Positions 46,855-55,728 of a stretch of DNA of 64,000 nt are shown here, piece after piece (within the stretch, counting starts at the first letter, position 1; every line of letters begins with the position of its first letter). A program made the position numbers and the translations under genes. Source of the stretch: Cognatilysobacter tabacisoli. Lineage in GTDB: Bacteria; Pseudomonadota; Gammaproteobacteria; Xanthomonadales; Xanthomonadaceae. The DNA lies in contig NZ_KZ987400.1 in assembly GCF_003586305.1 (NCBI RefSeq), positions 1 to 64,000 of the forward strand, read 5' to 3'. Below the pieces are notes generated by a model, which searched no databases, was not told where the DNA came from, and saw only the letters and a list, made by a program, of their open reading frames with translations.

Positions 46855-48522
46855 TCATGCACGCGCCGCCGCCCACGCCGCGAGCGTTTCGCGGGCGATC
46901 TTCGCGTTGTGGCGGATGTCGACCGGGAACTTCGGGTGGCGCAGGAAGCGCGCGACGCCGGCGGTGTGCACGAAGCCGGCGCCGATCGCGCGCAGCTCGG
47001 CCTCGATCCGCGGCCACTCGCGCGCGTCGACGCCGTCGTCGAGCTCGACGCACAGGACCGGCCGCTGCGCGCCGCGCGCGCCGACGCCGACCAGCGCAGT
47101 GCGGCGGACCCCGGGATGGACGTTGAACACCGGCTCGACCTGCTCGGTGTACAGCGGCCCGCCCGCGGTCTCGACGCGGTGCGACTTGCGCCCGCAGAAC
47201 CACAGCCGCCCGTCGGCATCGACGTAGCCGACGTCGCCCATCCGGTGCACGACGCGGGTCGATCCGTCGCCGAGCGTCTCGGTGATCTTCGCCAGCCGCG
47301 TCTGCGCGTCGCGGCGGAAGTAGCGGTCGGTCGCGGTCGGCCCGGCGACGGTGATCTCGCCGACCGCGCCGGCCGGCAGTTCGACGGCGCCGTCCCAGTC
47401 GGCGATGGCCGCGTCGGTGATCGCGATGATGCGCACGTCGTTCGGCGCAACGGCGCGGCCGACGCAGGTGCCGGCGCCGCCCTCGGTCGCCGCGCGCGTG
47501 GCCTGCAGCTCGCGGCCCTCGATCACCGCGACCGGCAGGCACTCGGTGGCGCCGTACGGCGTCCAGAACTGCGCGTCGTCCGGCAGCAGCGCGCGCATCC
47601 GCGCGACCACCTCGGCCGGCACCGGCGCGCCGGCCGAGGTGACCCGCTTCAGGCCCGGCAGCGGCGCGCCGTGGCGCGCGAGCACGCCCATCAGCGCGGG
47701 CGAGCCGAACAGCTGGTCGACGCCGAAGCGCGCGATCGCGTCGTGCAGCCGGCGCGGGTCAGCCTGGGCGGGGCGGGTCGGGTCCATGTCGGGAATCACC
47801 GAGGTCAGCCCCAGCGCCGGGTCGAACAGCGCGAACGGCGGGAAGGTCGGCAGGTCGACGCCGCCGGGCGCGATCCCGAACGCCTCACCGAGCATCGCCA
47901 CCTGCGCGACGAAGTGGCGGTGCCGGTAGACCACGCCCTTCGGCACGCCGGTCGAGCCGCTGGTGAACAGGATCGCCGCGACGTCGTCGGGCCGCGTGTC
48001 GGCAAGCTGCGGCCCGGCGCCGGCGCCGTCGCGCTCGACGCGCGCCAGCGTCGTGTCGGCCAGCCACGCACGCGCGCCGGTGGTGACGCGCAGGCGCGCC
48101 GAGCGCGCCCAGCGCAGCACGACGCGCGCCACGTGCGCGAGCGGGATGCCGATGAACGCGTCGGCCTCGGCCTCGTCGAGGCACTGCTTCAGCGCGCGCT
48201 TGTCGATACCCGGGTCGACCAGCACCGGCACCGCGCCGGCCTTGAACAGCGCGAACATCAGCAGGAAGAACTCCGGCGACGGCCGCACCATCATCACGGT
48301 GCGGGTGCCGCGGACCACGCCGCGCCGCGCCAGGCCGGCGGCGATCGCGTCGCTGCGCGCGTCGAGCTCGCGGTAGCTCAGCGCGACGTCGTAGCGCGCC
48401 AGCCCGTCCGGCCCGCGCGAGCCGGGGCAGCGCATTGCGATGCGCTCGGGGAACTGCGCCGCCAGCCGCGGCAGCGCGGCGGCGATGTTGCACGTGCCGT
48501 CGGCGCGCGCCGCGTCGCTCAC
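46855..48522 (-). CDS. oleC: Olefin beta-lactone synthetase OleC
   Basis: 555-residue AMP-binding-fold enzyme that, unlike acyl-CoA ligases, converts a beta-hydroxyacid to a beta-lactone. The AMP-binding signature FTSGSTGVPKGVVYRH, the WTPYGATECLP motif and the MGDVGYVDADGRLWFCGR hinge region are all present. The start is GTG (48520-48522), overlapping the oleB stop as GTGA. Position between oleB and oleD confirms the OleC identity over a generic ligase. Confidence 0.93.
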   Translation of the reverse strand: MSDAARADGTCNIAAALPRLAAQFPERIAMRCPGSRGPDGLARYDVALSYRELDARSDAIAAGLARRGVVRGTRTVMMVRPSPEFFLLMFALFKAGAVPVLVDPGIDKRALKQCLDEAEADAFIGIPLAHVARVVLRWARSARLRVTTGARAWLADTTLARVERDGAGAGPQLADTRPDDVAAILFTSGSTGVPKGVVYRHRHFVAQVAMLGEAFGIAPGGVDLPTFPPFALFDPALGLTSVIPDMDPTRPAQADPRRLHDAIARFGVDQLFGSPALMGVLARHGAPLPGLKRVTSAGAPVPAEVVARMRALLPDDAQFWTPYGATECLPVAVIEGRELQATRAATEGGAGTCVGRAVAPNDVRIIAITDAAIADWDGAVELPAGAVGEITVAGPTATDRYFRRDAQTRLAKITETLGDGSTRVVHRMGDVGYVDADGRLWFCGRKSHRVETAGGPLYTEQVEPVFNVHPGVRRTALVGVGARGAQRPVLCVELDDGVDAREWPRIEAELRAIGAGFVHTAGVARFLRHPKFPVDIRHNAKIARETLAAWAAARA

Positions 48523-49499
48523 GCGTCGGCCGTCCGGTCCAGCGGGTCGGGGTCGACCGCGTCCCCGCGCGGGCCCACCGGATTCGGCGCGAGCGCCTGG
48601 CCGTCGAGCGGGTGCGCGTCGAGGAACGCGCGGATCGCCGGCACCAGCACCTCGTGCTTGTCCTCGAGCACGTAGTGGCCGGCGTCGTCGAACGCATGCA
48701 CCTGGGCCTGCGGCAGCGCGGCGCGGAAGCCGTCGAGGAAGTGCCGGTCGAACACGAAGTCGCGCAGCCCCCAGCCGATGAACGCCGGGCGGTCGGCGTA
48801 CTGCGGCAGGCGCTGGCCGGCCTGCTCGACCAGCGGCCACGCGCGGTCCGCCGGCGACAGCGGGATGTCCTGCATGAAGCGCAGCGTGCTGATGCGGTTG
48901 TCCCAGGTGTCGTACGGAGCCACGTACGCGCGGCGCACGTCGGCCGGCATGCGGCGCTCGACGCCGAGCCACGAGGCGCCGGCCGAGAACAGGTTGAACG
49001 CGCGGATCAGCGCGCCGCCGACGCGCGAGTCGCGGCCGAACGACAGCTGCCACGGCATCGGCTTGGCCGCCGGCAGCGGGAACGCCGCGGTGTTCAGGAT
49101 CACCAGCCGCCGGACCTGGGCCATGTGCGACAGCGCCCAGCCGAAGCCGATCATCCCGCCCCAGTCGTGCACCGCCAGCGTCACCGGGCCGGTGATGCCC
49201 AGCCGGGCGAGCAGCGTGGCGACGTCGTCGACGCGCGACTGCAGCGTGTACGCGTAGCGGTCGTCGCCGGGCTTGTCCGAGCCGCCCATGCCGACGTGGT
49301 CCGGGACGATGCAGCGGTAGCGGTCGCGCAGCCCCAGCACCAGGTGCCGCCAGTAGTAGCTCCACGACGGGTTGCCGTGCAGCATCACGACGACCTCGCC
49401 GTCGCGCGGGCCCTCGTCGAGGTAGGCCATCGCGATGCCGGGCCGCACCTCGACGCGCTGCGGGGTGAACGGGTAGTCGGGCAGCGGCGTGGACGGCAT
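48519..49499 (-). CDS. oleB: Beta-lactone decarboxylase OleB (alpha/beta-hydrolase)
   Basis: 326-residue haloalkane-dehalogenase-fold enzyme converting cis-3-alkyl-4-alkyl-beta-lactones to olefins with CO2 loss. The HGNPSWSYYWR oxyanion region, the nucleophile elbow VHDWGG (Asp) and the late DAGHYVLED (His) are typical. ATG 49497-49499. A CATAAT -10 on the minus strand lies at 49554-49559, so the ole genes seem to have their own promoter. oleA is not upstream; a TolB-like protein gene is there instead. Confidence 0.92.
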   Translation of the reverse strand: MPSTPLPDYPFTPQRVEVRPGIAMAYLDEGPRDGEVVVMLHGNPSWSYYWRHLVLGLRDRYRCIVPDHVGMGGSDKPGDDRYAYTLQSRVDDVATLLARLGITGPVTLAVHDWGGMIGFGWALSHMAQVRRLVILNTAAFPLPAAKPMPWQLSFGRDSRVGGALIRAFNLFSAGASWLGVERRMPADVRRAYVAPYDTWDNRISTLRFMQDIPLSPADRAWPLVEQAGQRLPQYADRPAFIGWGLRDFVFDRHFLDGFRAALPQAQVHAFDDAGHYVLEDKHEVLVPAIRAFLDAHPLDGQALAPNPVGPRGDAVDPDPLDRTADA

Positions 49500-49562
49500 G
49501 CGGGGGTCTCGGCAGGGCGGTGCCCGCGGCCAGCGGCGCGCGGGAAGCCCCGCATTATGAAG

Positions 49563-49580
49563 GCCGGCCCCCGGGCCGGC
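49563..49580 (-). terminator. Palindromic hairpin upstream of oleB
   Basis: GCCGGCCC / GGGCCGGC palindrome with a 2-base centre (18 bp) lies between the TolB-like gene stop and the oleB -10. There is no T-tract; it may end the TolB-like transcript. Confidence 0.4.
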
Positions 49581-49606
49581 ACCGCGGGCCGGCCGCACGG
49601 GCGCGC

Positions 49607-50512
49607 TCAGCCGGCGCAGCCGGCCTGGCCACCCGGGGTCGGCGCCTTCATCCGGTACAGGTCGAGCCCGCCGGCGCGCGGCGAGCGCGCGCTGCCGGTG
49701 ACCAGCAATTCGGCCGGCTTGTTCCAGTCGAGCATCGCGCCGAGCGTGCGGCCGTCGGCGGTGTTGAACGACAGCGCGAGCGGCGCGACGCCGGCGTAGC
49801 GGCGGCCATCGCAGCGCGCCACGTGCAGCCGCGACGGGCCGGCGTCGGCGGCGTCGGCGCGGGCGAACACGAGGCCGCCGCCGTCGAGCCACGCGCCGTC
49901 GAACTCGTCGGCACGGGTGTTGACGCCGTCGAGCGCGCGCGGGGCCGCGGCCGCGTCGCCGTCGAGCGCGGCGGCGAACAGGTCGTAGCCACCCGACGTG
50001 GCGCCGCCGTTGCCGGCGAACAGCAGCGCGCGGCCGTCGCGCGACGGCGCCGGCGAGCGCTCGTCGGCGCGGGTGTTGGCCGCGCCGGCCAGCGCGCGCG
50101 GCGCGCCGATGGCGTCGCGCTCGACCGGCGCGCGGTACAGGTCGAGGCCGCCGCGGCCGCCGCGGCGGTCGGACGCGAAGTACAGCCAGCGCCCGTCGGC
50201 GCTGAAGGCCGGGTCGCGCTCGGCGTCGCGGGTGTTCAGCGCCAGCGCCCGCGCGTCCTGCCAGCGGCCGTCGCGCAGGCTGGCCTGCCACAGGTCCCAG
50301 CCGCCGGCGCCGCCGTCGCGGTTCGGGCTGGCCCAGACGATGCGCCGGCCGTCCGGCGACACCGTGCCGTGGACCTCGTCGGCGCGCGTGGCGACCACGC
50401 CCATGCCCTCGATGCCGAACTCCGACAGCGCCCACGCGGCGCCCGACGCCAGCGCCGCGGACAGCGCGAGGGCCGGGAGTAGACTCGGGCGGACGGCCGC
50501 GGTGCGACGCAT
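49607..50512 (-). CDS. Secreted PD40 / TolB-like beta-propeller protein
   Basis: 301 residues with a signal peptide (LLPALALSAALASGAAWA). The mature part has repeated PD40-type blades: GTVSPDGRRIVWASPNRDG, DPAFSADGRWLYFASDRRGG, RSPAPSRDGRALLFAGNGG, and FDGAWLDGGGLVF. The DRRGGRGGLDLYRAP type of sequence is typical of periplasmic propellers used for ligand or protein binding. It has no OmpA-type domain. It occupies the place where oleA is expected in xanthomonads, but is unrelated to it and has its own hairpin downstream. Function unassigned. Confidence 0.82.
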   Translation of the reverse strand: MRRTAAVRPSLLPALALSAALASGAAWALSEFGIEGMGVVATRADEVHGTVSPDGRRIVWASPNRDGGAGGWDLWQASLRDGRWQDARALALNTRDAERDPAFSADGRWLYFASDRRGGRGGLDLYRAPVERDAIGAPRALAGAANTRADERSPAPSRDGRALLFAGNGGATSGGYDLFAAALDGDAAAAPRALDGVNTRADEFDGAWLDGGGLVFARADAADAGPSRLHVARCDGRRYAGVAPLALSFNTADGRTLGAMLDWNKPAELLVTGSARSPRAGGLDLYRMKAPTPGGQAGCAG

Positions 50513-50558
50513 CGTGCGTCTCCATCTGAAAGTCGTCGGAGTCTAAGCGAGGGCCGTC

Positions 50559-51434
50559 ATGACCCGTCCGGAGCACGTCACAGATCCGTCCCAGCCCCCG
50601 CGCTACGCGGTGATCGGGCACCCGGTCGCGCACTCTCTGTCGCCGCGCATCCACGCCGCGTTCGGCCGGCAGACCGGGATCGCGCTGGAGTACGTGGCGA
50701 TCGACGCGACGCCGGAGCGCTTCGCCGACGCGCTGGACGCGTTCGCCGCGCGCGGCGGCGTCGGCGCCAACGTCACGCTGCCGCACAAGGCGCGCGCCGC
50801 GGCGCTGTGCACGGCGCTGAGCGAACGCGCGCAGCGCGCCGGCGCGGTGAACACGCTGCTGCGGGTCGGGAACGAATGGCACGGCGACAACACCGACGGC
50901 GTCGGGCTGGTCCGCGACCTGACCGAGCGCCACGGGCTCGACCTGCGCGGGCGGCGCACCTTGCTGATCGGCGCCGGCGGCGCGGCGCGCGGCGTCGCCC
51001 CGGCGCTGCTCGATGCCGGCATCGGCGACCTGTACATCGTCAACCGCACCGCCGAACGCGCCGACGCGCTCGCCGACGCGCTCGGCCAGCCCGGGCGCGT
51101 GCACCCGCGCTACCTCGACGACGTCGGCGCGATCGGCAGCTTCGACCTGATCGTCAACGCGACCTCGGCGAGCCGCGACGCCGCCCTGCCGCCGCTGGCG
51201 GGCACGCTGGTCGCGCCGCGCGCGGCCGCGGTCGACCTGAGCTACGGCGAGGTCGCCATCCCGTTCCTGGCGTGGGCGCGCGCGGCCGGCGCGCGCGAGG
51301 CGGTCGACGGGCTCGGGATGCTGGTCGAACAGGCGGCCGAGAGCTTCCTGCGCTGGCACGGCGTGCGGCCGGAAACGGACGCGGTGTACGCGCTGCTGCG
51401 CGAGCGCGACGACACGCTGGTCACCGCGGACTGA
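50559..51434 (+). CDS. aroE: Shikimate dehydrogenase
   Basis: NADP-dependent reduction of 3-dehydroshikimate to shikimate in aromatic amino acid synthesis. 291 residues: [20 protein letters not shown] (substrate site), [12 protein letters not shown] with the catalytic Lys, [13 protein letters not shown] with the catalytic Asp, the Rossmann GAGGAARGV and NRT cofactor motif. ATG 50559; the first 13 residues are variable. It is divergent from the TolB-like gene and followed closely by the YkgJ-type gene. Confidence 0.95.
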   Translation: MTRPEHVTDPSQPPRYAVIGHPVAHSLSPRIHAAFGRQTGIALEYVAIDATPERFADALDAFAARGGVGANVTLPHKARAAALCTALSERAQRAGAVNTLLRVGNEWHGDNTDGVGLVRDLTERHGLDLRGRRTLLIGAGGAARGVAPALLDAGIGDLYIVNRTAERADALADALGQPGRVHPRYLDDVGAIGSFDLIVNATSASRDAALPPLAGTLVAPRAAAVDLSYGEVAIPFLAWARAAGAREAVDGLGMLVEQAAESFLRWHGVRPETDAVYALLRERDDTLVTAD

Positions 51435-51466
51435 GCGTGGACGGACTACTGAGCGCGGACATCGGC

Positions 51467-51724
51467 ATGGACTGCCGCAGCAGCTGCGGCGCGTGCTGCA
51501 TCGCGCCGTCGATCACGTCGCCGATCCCGGGCATGCCGCACGGCAAACCGGCCGGAATGCCGTGCGTCCAGCTCGACGAGGCGCTGGGCTGCCGGCTGTT
51601 CGGCCGGCCGGAGCGGCCGTCGGTGTGCGCCTCGCTGCGCCCGTCGCCGGGCATGTGCGGCGCCTCGCGCGACGAGGCGATCGCGACGCTGGCGCTGCTC
51701 GAACGGGTGACGCGGCCGGACTGA
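51467..51724 (+). CDS. YkgJ-family cysteine-cluster protein
   Basis: 85-residue protein with a conserved Cys cluster: CRSSCGACC at the N-terminus, then PGMPHGKPAGMPCVQL, CRLFGRPERPSVC and a final MCG. The spacing is that of the UPF0153/YkgJ family, thought to bind zinc or an Fe-S cluster; function unknown. The ATG at 51467 gives the MDCR start typical of the family. A GTG at 51437, next to the aroE stop, would add 10 residues and cannot be excluded. Probably cotranscribed with aroE. Confidence 0.82.
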   Translation: MDCRSSCGACCIAPSITSPIPGMPHGKPAGMPCVQLDEALGCRLFGRPERPSVCASLRPSPGMCGASRDEAIATLALLERVTRPD

Positions 51725-51735
51725 CCGCGTCGCGG

Positions 51736-52050
51736 TCAGTTCGCGGCCGCGACCAGCGCGGTCGGTCGGGCCAGGTCGGCGGCGTCCTCGCGGGCGCGCT
51801 GCGCGGCCGCTTCGGCCTGCGCCGCTGCCGCCGTCTCGGCGCTGGCGTCGGCGACGGCGGCGGAGACCGGCGCCGCGACGAACGGATTCGGCGACGCGGT
51901 TTCGACGCCCTGCGCCGACATGACGGTCGAGTGCTCGAGGTAGCTGGCGGTGTCGCTGCCGATCTTCACTGCGACGCCGATCATCCCGGCGACGACGGTG
52001 CCGCCGGCGGCGATCAGGATCCAGTGGAGCGGGTGGGTCGGGGTGTGCAT
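51736..52050 (-). CDS. Small single-span membrane protein of unknown function
   Basis: 104 residues: a short N-terminus, one hydrophobic span at about 9-30 (LHWILIAAGGTVVAGMIGVAV) and a long Ala-rich, charged C-terminal part (SAAVADASAETAAAAQAEAAAQRAREDAAD) likely helical. No family recognised. The ATG at 52048-52050 is preceded by a GAGG ribosome-binding sequence, which makes it a likely real gene. It converges on the YkgJ gene with 11 bases between the stops. Confidence 0.65.
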   Translation of the reverse strand: MHTPTHPLHWILIAAGGTVVAGMIGVAVKIGSDTASYLEHSTVMSAQGVETASPNPFVAAPVSAAVADASAETAAAAQAEAAAQRAREDAADLARPTALVAAAN

Positions 52051-52220
52051 GGCGTCCTCCTGTGCCCGCATTGCGCGCTGTCGCGCGTGCGGACGCGGTG
52101 AAGCGCGCGCTTATCCACTGAATGCGTTCAGGGCCATTTCATCGCAGTGACCGCGGCGTGGACGGCGAGGCGCGCGTGCGGCGAAAACGGCGTGCCCACC
52201 TTGTCCAACGCCGGCCGCGG

Positions 52221-53576
52221 CTACAGCAGGCCGTCGCGCTTGACCGCCAGGTACTTCTCGACCAGCGCGGCCGCGAGCTGCGCGCAGGTCACGTCGAGGA
52301 CCATGACGCCGTGGCCGCGCAGCCGCTCGTGCGCCGCGCTGCGCTGGGCGAGGTACTGCGCGGTCGCCCCGGCGCGGATCGCGCCGGGCAGGTCGACGAC
52401 GTCGGCGGCGAGCGCCTCGTCGAGCGAGCCCTCGCGCAGGCTGGCGACGCACACGACGTGGCGCCGGCGCAGCACCGCCACCGCCGCCAGCAGGTCGTCC
52501 ATGTCCTCGTCGCGCAGGTTGGTCACCAGCATCACCAGCGCGCGGCGGCGCTGGCGCAGCGACAGCTCGGTCGCCGCGGCGAGGAAATCGGTGGCGACCG
52601 GCTGCGGCTGCAGCGCGTAGCTGGCGCGCAGCAGCTCGTCGATCGCGCCGACGCCGCGCCGCGGCGGCACCCACGCGCCGTCGCCGCCGGTGGCCAGCAG
52701 GCCGACGCCGTCGCCCTGGCGCAGCGCGAGGTACGCCACCACCAGCGCCGCGTCGAGCACGTGGTCGAAGTGCGCCAGCGCGCCGTCGCGGGCCAGCAGC
52801 CGGCGCCCGGTGTCGAGCAGCAGCACCAGCTGCTGGTTCTTCTCGTCCTGGTACTCGCGCGAGATCAGCCGGCGCGCGCGCGAGGTGGCCTTCCAGTCGA
52901 TCTGGCGCAGGCTGTCGCCGACCCGGTACTCGCGCATCTGGTGGAAGTCGGTGCCCTCGCCGCGCCGGCGCTTCAGGTGCGCGCCGACCAGCCGCGACGC
53001 CTGTTCGGCGCTGAACATCGCGAACTTCGCCAGCGGCGCGAAGTTCGGGAACACCCGCACCCGCTGCGCCGCGCCGGCAATCCGCGACTGCTGCCACAGC
53101 CGCCACGGCGACTGCAGCCGCAGCTGCACGCCGGCGAACGCGAAGTCGCCGCGCGCGTCGGCGCGCAGCGCGTAGTCGACCGACGCGGCCTGGCCGCGGC
53201 GCAGCGCGAGCCGCCGCGGCAGGCCGGTCATCGCCCAGCCGCCGGGGTGCAGGTCGAACACGTCGACCGACTGCCGGCGCGCGTCGCCGGTCACGGTCAG
53301 CGTCACCGCCCGCTCGACCCCGACCGGCCACGTGTCCGCCGTGCGCCGCTGCACGTGCGGGGTCGGTCGCCGCAGCAGCCGCACCAGGTCGAGCGCGGCC
53401 ACCGCCGCGAGCGCGAGGCCGGCGACCACCCACCACGCCGCCGGTGCGCGGCCGACCGCCACCGCCAGCCCGAGCGCCGACCACGCCGGCAGCAACGCGA
53501 GCAGCGGCGGCGCGGGGCGCGGCCAGGCGCGCGCGGCGGCGCCGTCGGCGGCAGCGGGGACGGTCGACGTCGTCAC
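52221..53576 (-). CDS. DUF58 / BatA-type protein, partner of MoxR
   Basis: 451 residues: two N-terminal spans (LLALLPAWSALGLAVAVG, AAWWVVAGLALAAVAAL), a beta-rich region, then the conserved DUF58 core GEGTDFHQMREYRVGDSLRQIDWKATSRARRLISREYQ, and a von Willebrand A-like fold (LVLLLDTGRRL). It is coupled to moxR by a GTGA overlap (start GTG 53574-53576). In related systems MoxR ATPases act on DUF58/VWA partners as chaperones in membrane-protein assembly or stress. Confidence 0.88.
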   Translation of the reverse strand: MTTSTVPAAADGAAARAWPRPAPPLLALLPAWSALGLAVAVGRAPAAWWVVAGLALAAVAALDLVRLLRRPTPHVQRRTADTWPVGVERAVTLTVTGDARRQSVDVFDLHPGGWAMTGLPRRLALRRGQAASVDYALRADARGDFAFAGVQLRLQSPWRLWQQSRIAGAAQRVRVFPNFAPLAKFAMFSAEQASRLVGAHLKRRRGEGTDFHQMREYRVGDSLRQIDWKATSRARRLISREYQDEKNQQLVLLLDTGRRLLARDGALAHFDHVLDAALVVAYLALRQGDGVGLLATGGDGAWVPPRRGVGAIDELLRASYALQPQPVATDFLAAATELSLRQRRRALVMLVTNLRDEDMDDLLAAVAVLRRRHVVCVASLREGSLDEALAADVVDLPGAIRAGATAQYLAQRSAAHERLRGHGVMVLDVTCAQLAAALVEKYLAVKRDGLL

Positions 53577-54565
53577 TGGCGGGGCGCGTCGACCTTGGCC
53601 AGCAGCGCGTGCAGCACGTCGTCGGGCGACTGGCCCTCGATCTGCAGCTCCGGCGCCAGCGCGATCCGGTGGCGCAGCGCCGGCCTGGCGATCTCGCGCA
53701 CGTCGTCCGGCGTCACGAAGTCGCGCCCGGCCAGCACCGCCTGCGCGCGCGCGGCGCGGACCAGCGCCAGGCTGCCGCGCGGGCCGGCGCCGAGCGCGAT
53801 GCCGGCCCACTCGCGCGTGGCCGTGACGATCCGCACCGCGTAGTCGATCACCGCCGCGTCGACGGTCACCTGCGCGGTGCCGGCCTGCATCGCGACGATG
53901 TCGTCGGGGCCGACCACGCGCTGCACCGCGGACAGGTCGAAGTCGGACGCGGTGCGGCCCTGGCTGATCGCCGTGACCATGCGGGTCTCGTCGGCGCGCG
54001 ACGGGTAGCCGATCAGCACCTTCAGCAGGAAGCGGTCGAGCTGCGCCTCCGGCAGCGGGTAGGTGCCCTCCTGCTCGACCGGGTTCTGCGTGGCCAGGGT
54101 CAGGAACGGCGGCGGCAGCGCGAAGCTGTGGCCCTCGATCGTCACCTGCATCTCCTGCATCGCCTCGAGCAGCGCCGACTGGGTCTTGGCCGGCGCGCGG
54201 TTGATCTCGTCGGCCAGCAGCAGGTTCGTGAACACCGGGCCGCGGCGGATGTTGAACGTCTCGTTCTTCGGGTCCCACACCGCGTGGCCGCTGATGTCGC
54301 TCGGCATCAGGTCCGGGGTGAACTGCACGCGCGCGTAGCCGCAGGCCAGCGCCTGCGACAGCGCGCGCACCAGCAGGGTCTTGCCGAGCCCGGGCACGCC
54401 CTCGATCAGCACGTGGCCGCCGGCGAGCAGCGCGATCAGCACCTGGTCGAGCGCGTCGGGCTGGCCGATGAAGGCCTTGGCGACCTCGTCGCGGACCGCG
54501 GCGGCGCGCGCGGCGAGGTCGGGACCGGTGATCGGCAGGATCGGGGCAGCGGCGTCGGCGCTCAT
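53573..54565 (-). CDS. MoxR-family AAA+ ATPase
   Basis: 330-residue cytoplasmic AAA+ protein. Walker A GVPGLGKT, Walker B LLLADEINRAPAKTQSALLEAMQEMQV, sensor 1 LATQNPVEQEGTYPLPEAQLDRFLL, sensor 2 and the lid domain (RGSLALVRAARAQAVLAGRDFVTPDDV) are complete. It likely remodels or activates the DUF58 protein encoded next. ATG 54563-54565 overlaps the DUF4350 gene stop (ATGA); its own stop overlaps the DUF58 start. Confidence 0.93.
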   Translation of the reverse strand: MSADAAAPILPITGPDLAARAAAVRDEVAKAFIGQPDALDQVLIALLAGGHVLIEGVPGLGKTLLVRALSQALACGYARVQFTPDLMPSDISGHAVWDPKNETFNIRRGPVFTNLLLADEINRAPAKTQSALLEAMQEMQVTIEGHSFALPPPFLTLATQNPVEQEGTYPLPEAQLDRFLLKVLIGYPSRADETRMVTAISQGRTASDFDLSAVQRVVGPDDIVAMQAGTAQVTVDAAVIDYAVRIVTATREWAGIALGAGPRGSLALVRAARAQAVLAGRDFVTPDDVREIARPALRHRIALAPELQIEGQSPDDVLHALLAKVDAPRQ

Positions 54566-55728
54566 AGTCGGTTTCTCAGTCGGATCAGGGTGGCGATGCG
54601 GGAGCGGAAGCCGGCCGGATCGCGCGGCGTCGGGGTCGACAGGGCCTCGCGGACCTGCGCCGGGGTGAGGTCGAGGCGCGCGGCGATCAGCGCGGCCTGG
54701 GCCTCGCCGTCAAGCGCGGCGGCGACCGGGTCGCGGCGGCGCAGCCGGGCGAGGAACGCGTCGCGCACCGCCGCGTGCAGCAGGTGGCCGTAGCCGTAGC
54801 GCCAGGCGTGCTCGCCGCTGGCGGTGACGTGTTCGAGCAGCGAGCGGCGCTCGGCCTGCGGCGCCGGCAGCAGCGGGCCGAAGCGCTGCATGCGCCGCCA
54901 CAGCCACGCCAGCAGCAGCAGCGCCAGCGGCGCCCACGCCATCCAGCCCTCGCGCAGCAGCGTGGCCCACAGCGACGGCAGCTCGCTGGCGTGCACCAGG
55001 TGCACGGCGCCGGCGCGGTAGTTCGGCGCGAGCAGCTGGCGGGCGAGCACCAGGTGCGTCGTTTCGTCGAGCTGCCCGGTCGTCAGCACGTCGAGCGCGG
55101 CGAGCATGTCGACCGTGCCCGCCCCGTGCGGCACGCGCGCGAACACGTAGCCGTTGGCGAGATCGCCCCAGCTGCGCCGCGGGTTCGCGCCGCGCAGCGT
55201 GAACCGGCGCCCGGCGCAGAACTCGACGTGGTTGCCTTCACCGCGCACCCTGAAGTCCGCGCACTTGCGGCCGAGCCCGCTCGCCGGCAGCGCCTGCAGG
55301 TCGAGCCGCTCGAGCACCGCCACCCGGCCGCCGTTGCCGAGCCGCCCCGGCGCCGGCGTGCGCGCGACCAGATGCCCGCCGCGCGCGACCCACCCGAGCA
55401 GCGCATCGACCTGCGCGGGCGACAGCGTGCGCGGGTCGACGTGCAGCACGACGGTGTCGCGCCGGCCCGGCGCGAGCGCGTCAAGGTCGAGCCGGCGCTG
55501 GGTCGTGACGCGCACTCCGTCGCGCTCGAGCGCGAGCTTCAGCGCGTACAGCGGATTGCGCGCGGCCTCGCCGGTGCGCGGCAGGTCGATCGTTTCCTCG
55601 ACCCGCTCGTAGGCGTGCAGGAACCAGCCGACCGCCGCGGCGACCACCAGCAGCACCGCCGCGACGATCGCGGCGACGCGCCACGCCGCGCCGCGACGCC
55701 CGGCCGCCGGCGCGCTCACCGCGCCCAT
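54562..55728 (-). CDS. DUF4350-type membrane protein
   Basis: 388 residues with an N-terminal span (WRVAAIVAAVLLVVAAAVGWFL), a long periplasmic region (DLPRTGEAARNPLYALKLALERDGVRV, LLGWVARGGHLVARTP), then a second span (GWMAWAPLALLLLAWLWRRM) and a cytoplasmic tail. The first segment is characteristic of DUF4350 proteins found in MoxR clusters. The ATG at 55726-55728 is taken; GTG at 55717-55719 would overlap the previous stop exactly (GTGA) and is an equal alternative. Function unknown. Confidence 0.82.
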   Translation of the reverse strand: MGAVSAPAAGRRGAAWRVAAIVAAVLLVVAAAVGWFLHAYERVEETIDLPRTGEAARNPLYALKLALERDGVRVTTQRRLDLDALAPGRRDTVVLHVDPRTLSPAQVDALLGWVARGGHLVARTPAPGRLGNGGRVAVLERLDLQALPASGLGRKCADFRVRGEGNHVEFCAGRRFTLRGANPRRSWGDLANGYVFARVPHGAGTVDMLAALDVLTTGQLDETTHLVLARQLLAPNYRAGAVHLVHASELPSLWATLLREGWMAWAPLALLLLAWLWRRMQRFGPLLPAPQAERRSLLEHVTASGEHAWRYGYGHLLHAAVRDAFLARLRRRDPVAAALDGEAQAALIAARLDLTPAQVREALSTPTPRDPAGFRSRIATLIRLRNRL

